Shown piece by piece: positions 6,657 to 9,782 of a stretch of 9,782 bases of DNA. Both the position numbers and the translations under genes were made by a program. Numbering within the stretch: the first letter of the stretch is position 1; every line of letters starts with the position of its first letter. Under the pieces are notes generated by a model, which saw only the letters and a list, made by a program, of their open reading frames with translations, was not told where the DNA came from and made no database searches. Origin of the DNA: Candidatus Delongbacteria bacterium (GTDB lineage Bacteria > UBA4055); assembly GCA_013139625.1 (NCBI GenBank), contig WTAK01000349.1, positions 1-9,782 of the forward strand. The letters run 5' to 3'.

Positions 6657-7679
6657 TTAGTTTTGCGATTTTTCGTATTGTTCTTTTATCCAGTAATAAG
6701 TCTTGATCATACCGTCTTTTAATTTATAATCTGGTGCCCATCCAAGCTTCTCTTTAATCAGGTTATTATCTGAATTTCTACCTCTTACTCCCAGTGGTCC
6801 CGGAATATGCTTTACGGATATATCCTTACCGGATTCATCTACTACAATCTGTAGTAATTGGTTTATTGTTACCATTTCATCAGAACCTATATTTACAGGG
6901 TCAGTAAAATCAGAGTTCATCAATCTTCTAACGCCTTCAATACATTCATCAATATACAAGAAAGATCTTGTTTGCTTTCCATCTCCCCACATCTCAATCT
7001 CTCCACCATTAGCAGATTCGCATACTTTTCTACACATTGCTGCAGGAGCTTTCTCTCTACCACCTGTCCAGGTTCCTTCTATTCCAAAAATATTATGAAA
7101 TCTTGCTATTCTAACATTAAGTTTATGGTTTCTTGCAAAAGCCATGAATAATCTTTCACTGAAAAGTTTTTCCCATCCATATTCACTATCCGGTGCTGCT
7201 GGATAAGCCGAACCTTCCGCACAATTAGGATTATCCGGATCCATTTGATTATGTTCTGGATACATACATGCAGATGAAGAATAGAATAATTTCTGAACAT
7301 TATGTCTGACTGCCCATTCTGCAACATTTAGGTTGATTGTAGCAGAGTTATGCATGATCTCAGCATCATTATCACCAGAGAAAACAAATCCTGCTCCACC
7401 CATATCTGCAGCTAATTGATACACTTCATCGAAACCGGCTTTATCTGTCTTCAACCCAAAGCTTCCTTCGAAAGTTATATTTTGAAATGGAGAAAACATT
7501 ACTTCATCTACGACAGCATTTTGTCTAAGATCACCTATGATAAATTCATCTGCTTCCGTTTCGCCGAATTCAGGATGTTTCAGATCAACACCTCTGACAT
7601 AAAATCCTTCGCTTTTTAATCTTTTTACCAAATGACTACCGATAAAACCACCTGCTCCTAATACCAATGCTGATTTCAT
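6657..7679 (-). CDS. GDP-mannose 3,5-epimerase
   Basis: An extended short-chain dehydrogenase/reductase of 340 residues, counted from the ATG at 7679-7677, which has GGGGAG six bases upstream. An in-frame GTG at 7715 would add 12 residues with no domain value. NAD is bound by GAGGFIG (8-14). Segments matching the plant enzyme almost word for word are LAADMGGAGF (89-98), SSSACMYPE (134-142), YGWEK (167-171, catalytic YxxxK), FHNIFG, GGREKAPAA, MWGDGKQTRSF, VNIGSDEM and GVRGRNSDNNLIKEKLGWAP. These supply the SDR Ser/Tyr/Lys plus the Cys138 and Lys210 expected to act in C3/C5 epimerisation. It should convert GDP-D-mannose to GDP-L-galactose and/or GDP-L-gulose in the cytoplasm. Compared from memory with plant GME, about 20 extra residues lie near 60-82. 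The gene has its own promoter and terminator and about 43% G+C in sampled lines, against 23% in one sampled line of the upstream glycosyltransferase gene. Confidence 0.9.
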   Translation of the reverse strand: MKSALVLGAGGFIGSHLVKRLKSEGFYVRGVDLKHPEFGETEADEFIIGDLRQNAVVDEVMFSPFQNITFEGSFGLKTDKAGFDEVYQLAADMGGAGFVFSGDNDAEIMHNSATINLNVAEWAVRHNVQKLFYSSSACMYPEHNQMDPDNPNCAEGSAYPAAPDSEYGWEKLFSERLFMAFARNHKLNVRIARFHNIFGIEGTWTGGREKAPAAMCRKVCESANGGEIEMWGDGKQTRSFLYIDECIEGVRRLMNSDFTDPVNIGSDEMVTINQLLQIVVDESGKDISVKHIPGPLGVRGRNSDNNLIKEKLGWAPDYKLKDGMIKTYYWIKEQYEKSQN

Positions 7680-7685
7680 TTTTCT

Positions 7686-7691
7686 CTCCCC
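7686..7691 (-). promoter_or_regulatory. Strong ribosome binding site fixing the epimerase start
   Basis: GGGGAG on the minus strand, six bases before ATG 7679-7677. It favours the 340-residue product beginning MKSALVLGAGGFIG over the longer GTG-initiated frame. Confidence 0.75.
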
Positions 7692-7777
7692 ATACAAAAA
7701 TTTATTAACATACACATCCTTTACAGCTAATTTATACTAATATTATAGCTATAAGTTCGTTATCATCTTAGCTTTAG

Positions 7778-7806
7778 AATATAAGAGATGAAAATGAATT
7801 TGTCAA
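7778..7806 (-). promoter_or_regulatory. Sigma70-type promoter for the epimerase gene
   Basis: On the minus strand a perfect -35 TTGACA (7806-7801), a 17-base spacer and TATATT (7783-7778, five of six to consensus). Transcription would start near 7771, leaving a leader of about 90 bases before the epimerase ATG. It lies in the only sizeable intergenic gap of the window. The leader holds a perfect 12-base palindrome (TTATAGCTATAA, 7743-7754) and a second TATAAT-like hexamer at 7747-7742 without a good -35. Confidence 0.6.
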
Positions 7807-7816
7807 ATCAAACTAA

Positions 7817-7836
7817 ATTTACATTTTATCGTAAAT
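7817..7836 (-). terminator. Weak hairpin after the GT8-like gene
   Basis: Six-base stem ATTTAC/GTAAAT with an 8-base loop, just past the stop of the GT8-like gene, followed on the minus strand by the T-rich TTTAGTTTGATTT. The stem is short and AT-rich, so at best a leaky terminator. It lies just upstream of the epimerase promoter. Confidence 0.25.
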
Positions 7837-7843
7837 ATGAATT

Positions 7844-8818
7844 TTATTTTTCTGAGTTTTGCTTATAAAATTCATCTAGTAAAACAAAATGGTCTTTAAT
7901 AAACTTTGGAGAGTTATCTAAAATATGGATTAATAGATTATCATTATTCCTTAATTCCCTGTAAGCGACAAAATATTCTATATAGAAATCTAACAATAAG
8001 GTTTTCTTATACATATCCAAATAATCTTTGTCTCGAAATATACCTAGATGAATTCCATGATGAGGTCTAAATCCAATCTGGTCAGATCTTCTGTAATCAA
8101 GTAAATGATGACCGTAATCTTCTACTATCGCAGGCAAACCCATACCACTTTCATTTATCATGTCATAAAGAAAACATTCATTACTGAATCCCTCTGGATG
8201 ATGGGTAAAGGATTTCTCGGAAAAGATATATCCTTTATATCTATCTATAACTTCTTTTAGCCCTTGGTAATACTCTTTTGTTTTAACAAAGTGTAATCCA
8301 CTAAGTTTAAACGATTCTATCGAAGGCTTTATTCCTAATTTAAAAGCTTCTGAAAATTTTAAACTTTTAAATCTTTGCTTAATGTTATTTCTGTTCCAAG
8401 GCGAAAAATCCCTTTTTCTGATTAAGTTCGAATATGGTAGTCCGAGAACTTCACAATGTTTGATATGCTGTTCAAGCAAGCCTGGTTCTTCTTTTACATA
8501 AAACATATCAATATCAATAAAATAACAATACTCAAAATTTAATATTTCTTCATGATCAGTTATCCATCTGATTGATTTTCCTTTTTGTAGATGCTTTATT
8601 TTATAATCTGAAAAATGATTTTTAACAATAGTAAAATCCCCAAGATCTTTACGTATCATATTCAATAAAGTTTTTGTTTCTTTATTGACCTCTTCATGAA
8701 CGAAAATGATTGGATAATAATCAGGATAAGCTTTTAATAGAGAGTATATTAATATTGGTATATAATATTGGTATTTCTCTCCAAAAACAAATGTTGTTAA
8801 ACAAATTGATTTACTCAT
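7844..8818 (-). CDS. GT-A fold glycosyltransferase, GT8-like
   Basis: 324 residues, no signal peptide or membrane segment, so cytoplasmic or peripheral. It opens with a Rossmann-like strand (ICLTTFVFGEKYQYYIPILI) as in nucleotide-diphospho-sugar transferases. A DxD metal and donor site is at 102-104 (CYFIDIDMFYV). SGLHFVKTKEYY (173-184) resembles the GT8 'NSGvm.ik...' segment, NECFLYDM (213-220) the acceptor-side acidic position, and HHGIHLGIF (253-261) the C-terminal His-containing 'HysG..KPW' region of GT8 enzymes. These are pattern resemblances, so family assignment is moderate; sugar and acceptor are unknown. The ATG at 8818-8816 has AAGGAT about six bases upstream. Its first 8 bases overlap the end of the SGNH gene (ATGAGTAA), which implies translational coupling. 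It is the last gene before the intergenic gap. Confidence 0.7.
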   Translation of the reverse strand: MSKSICLTTFVFGEKYQYYIPILIYSLLKAYPDYYPIIFVHEEVNKETKTLLNMIRKDLGDFTIVKNHFSDYKIKHLQKGKSIRWITDHEEILNFEYCYFIDIDMFYVKEEPGLLEQHIKHCEVLGLPYSNLIRKRDFSPWNRNNIKQRFKSLKFSEAFKLGIKPSIESFKLSGLHFVKTKEYYQGLKEVIDRYKGYIFSEKSFTHHPEGFSNECFLYDMINESGMGLPAIVEDYGHHLLDYRRSDQIGFRPHHGIHLGIFRDKDYLDMYKKTLLLDFYIEYFVAYRELRNNDNLLIHILDNSPKFIKDHFVLLDEFYKQNSEK

Positions 8819-9782
8819 AGATATCCTTGTGGTTTTTTCTATTTATTCCCATTTTTAATGTATTCACAATATAACTTGTAAACCTCTTTGCCCCTAGCTT
8901 ATTAAAATGAGCAAAATCAACATAATATGAATCATACCAATCACTTAAGTTATACGAATCAATAAAAATAACACTCTCATCTATAGAATCTTTAATATTG
9001 CAAATTTCTTTAGTGACATATGATCTTTGCTGTAAACTTAAAGAACTTTTCTTAACAGGAGATATCGCAACAATAAATTTTATTTGCCTTGTTTTTAGAT
9101 ATTCAGCAATGGAATTCAAACTTTGGATTTCGCTATTTAATACTTCAAATTCGTCAATTTTTTTATTCCAACGAGACATATCGATTTCATTACTATCAAT
9201 GTCTAGTATGACACTACCTCCTTGATCAAAGACTAATGACTGATATGTATTCTTAGCTCTATTTCTCTCTTTATTCAATTTTGAATTTTTAATAAAATAA
9301 TTAAGATTAAAATATTTTAAATAACTTAAATTCCCAAGATTATGATCAAAATAATATTTTACCCCATCATAATCTATTATTACTTTATTCTGCATCTTTG
9401 AAAAATCCATTAAATTTGCAACTAAAATAACATATTCCAAATTCCCGAAATATCCTGATATATTTTTTATGAAATTTTCAGAATCACTTACACGAACCCC
9501 CCAAGATGCAGCATTTAGTAGCTTATTTGTTTTTAAATCTTCTATAATAACTTTTGATGCTAAGTTATTGAGTGCCATTGAGGAACCTAATATCAAAATC
9601 TCAGAATTAAATTTATTATTTTCTTTGATAAATTGGATTTTTTCATTAAAAGAAATACTATTAGAAAAATATGGAGCAGGAAGATCATCTCCTCCTATCC
9701 TATAAAAATAATAGAACAAAAAAGAAAAGATTACGGCTATCAGGATGCTAAAAATAAATATCTTCTTTAATAATCTTTTCAT
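8811..9782 (-). CDS. Membrane-anchored SGNH/GDSL-like hydrolase or acyltransferase
   Basis: 323 residues beginning MKRLLKKIFIFSILIAVIF, a positively charged start and one membrane segment (about 8-27), so the rest is probably periplasmic. SGNH-type blocks: ILILGSSMALNN at 62-73 (candidate nucleophile S68), NAASWGVRVSD at 90-100 (block II Gly), VANLMDF at 121-127 (block III Asn) and VDFAHFNKLGAKRF at 288-301 (D289 and H292 of the DxxH pair). Related proteins accompany MBOATs in glycan O-acetylation, but this one is separated from the MBOAT gene here by three genes. It overlaps the GT8-like gene by 8 bases. The ATG is the last codon of the window, so its promoter and any upstream neighbour are not visible. 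A start further upstream cannot be excluded, though this N-terminus looks complete. Deacetylase or esterase activity is the alternative. Confidence 0.7.
   Translation of the reverse strand: MKRLLKKIFIFSILIAVIFSFLFYYFYRIGGDDLPAPYFSNSISFNEKIQFIKENNKFNSEILILGSSMALNNLASKVIIEDLKTNKLLNAASWGVRVSDSENFIKNISGYFGNLEYVILVANLMDFSKMQNKVIIDYDGVKYYFDHNLGNLSYLKYFNLNYFIKNSKLNKERNRAKNTYQSLVFDQGGSVILDIDSNEIDMSRWNKKIDEFEVLNSEIQSLNSIAEYLKTRQIKFIVAISPVKKSSLSLQQRSYVTKEICNIKDSIDESVIFIDSYNLSDWYDSYYVDFAHFNKLGAKRFTSYIVNTLKMGINRKNHKDIYE

Noticed and set aside
6858..7151. Plus-strand open frame of 97 residues opposite the epimerase
   Set aside because: Antisense shadow of a conserved gene; low-complexity translation and no start signal.
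7106..7327. 73-residue minus-strand frame inside the epimerase gene
   Set aside because: It lies in another frame of a well-conserved GME gene, has no ribosome site and no family pattern.
7680..7715. Longer epimerase start at GTG 7715 adding 12 residues
   Set aside because: The extension precedes the NAD-binding strand, and the GGGGAG ribosome site points to ATG 7679-7677.
7742..7747. TATAAT hexamer as a second promoter for the epimerase
   Set aside because: A perfect -10, but no acceptable -35 at 16-18 bases; chance is likely in such AT-rich DNA.
9469..9705. Plus-strand open frames opposite the distal SGNH gene (this one and 8998-9225)
   Set aside because: AT-rich antisense frames overlapping a gene with clear SGNH blocks; no start signals.
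1..9782. Insertion sequences, attachment sites, CRISPR, tRNA or phage genes
   Set aside because: Looked for terminal inverted repeats, transposase motifs, regular short repeats and cloverleaf structures; none seen.

Overview
The window is an AT-rich stretch (about 30% G+C by eye) of a bacterial surface-polysaccharide locus. All ten recognisable genes lie on the minus strand, so transcription runs from high to low coordinates. Shine-Dalgarno motifs (GGAG, AAGGA, AGAGG type) precede most starts. Together with the membrane O-acyltransferase and its exported SGNH partners, this suggests a low-G+C, probably Gram-negative or candidate-phylum bacterium. No marker here fixes the taxon. There is no tRNA, rRNA, transposase, CRISPR array or intergenic gap above 300 bases.

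Layout in transcription order. (1) 9782-8811: membrane-anchored SGNH/GDSL-like hydrolase. (2) 8818-7844: GT-A (GT8-like) glycosyltransferase, overlapping gene 1 by 8 bases. (3) 7843-7680: intergenic region with a near-consensus sigma70-type promoter. (4) 7679-6657: GDP-mannose 3,5-epimerase (GME) very like the plant enzyme, followed at once by a strong hairpin terminator (6646-6610). (5) 6573-5368: GT4 glycosyltransferase with a TTG start. (6) 5364-3916: AlgI/DltB-type MBOAT O-acyltransferase. (7) 3890-3042: second SGNH-type protein, whose natural start seems to be an ATG at 3913 put out of frame by one base at a T7 run. (8) 3030-1942: GT4 glycosyltransferase whose full N-terminus needs an ATT start codon. 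(9) 1920-100: asparagine-synthetase-like ATP-dependent ligase lacking the catalytic Cys2. (10) 80-1: the first 26 codons of another GT4 glycosyltransferase, leaving the window.

Proposed joint role (inference): the epimerase supplies GDP-L-galactose and/or GDP-L-gulose. Four glycosyltransferases assemble a repeat unit. The MBOAT carries acyl groups across the membrane, and one or both SGNH proteins place them on the glycan. The AsnB-like enzyme may amidate a uronic acid or another carboxylate in the unit. Genes 5 to 10 are packed with gaps of 2 to about 40 bases and look like one translationally coupled operon. The epimerase looks like a self-contained unit set into it, with its own promoter, its own terminator and visibly higher G+C.
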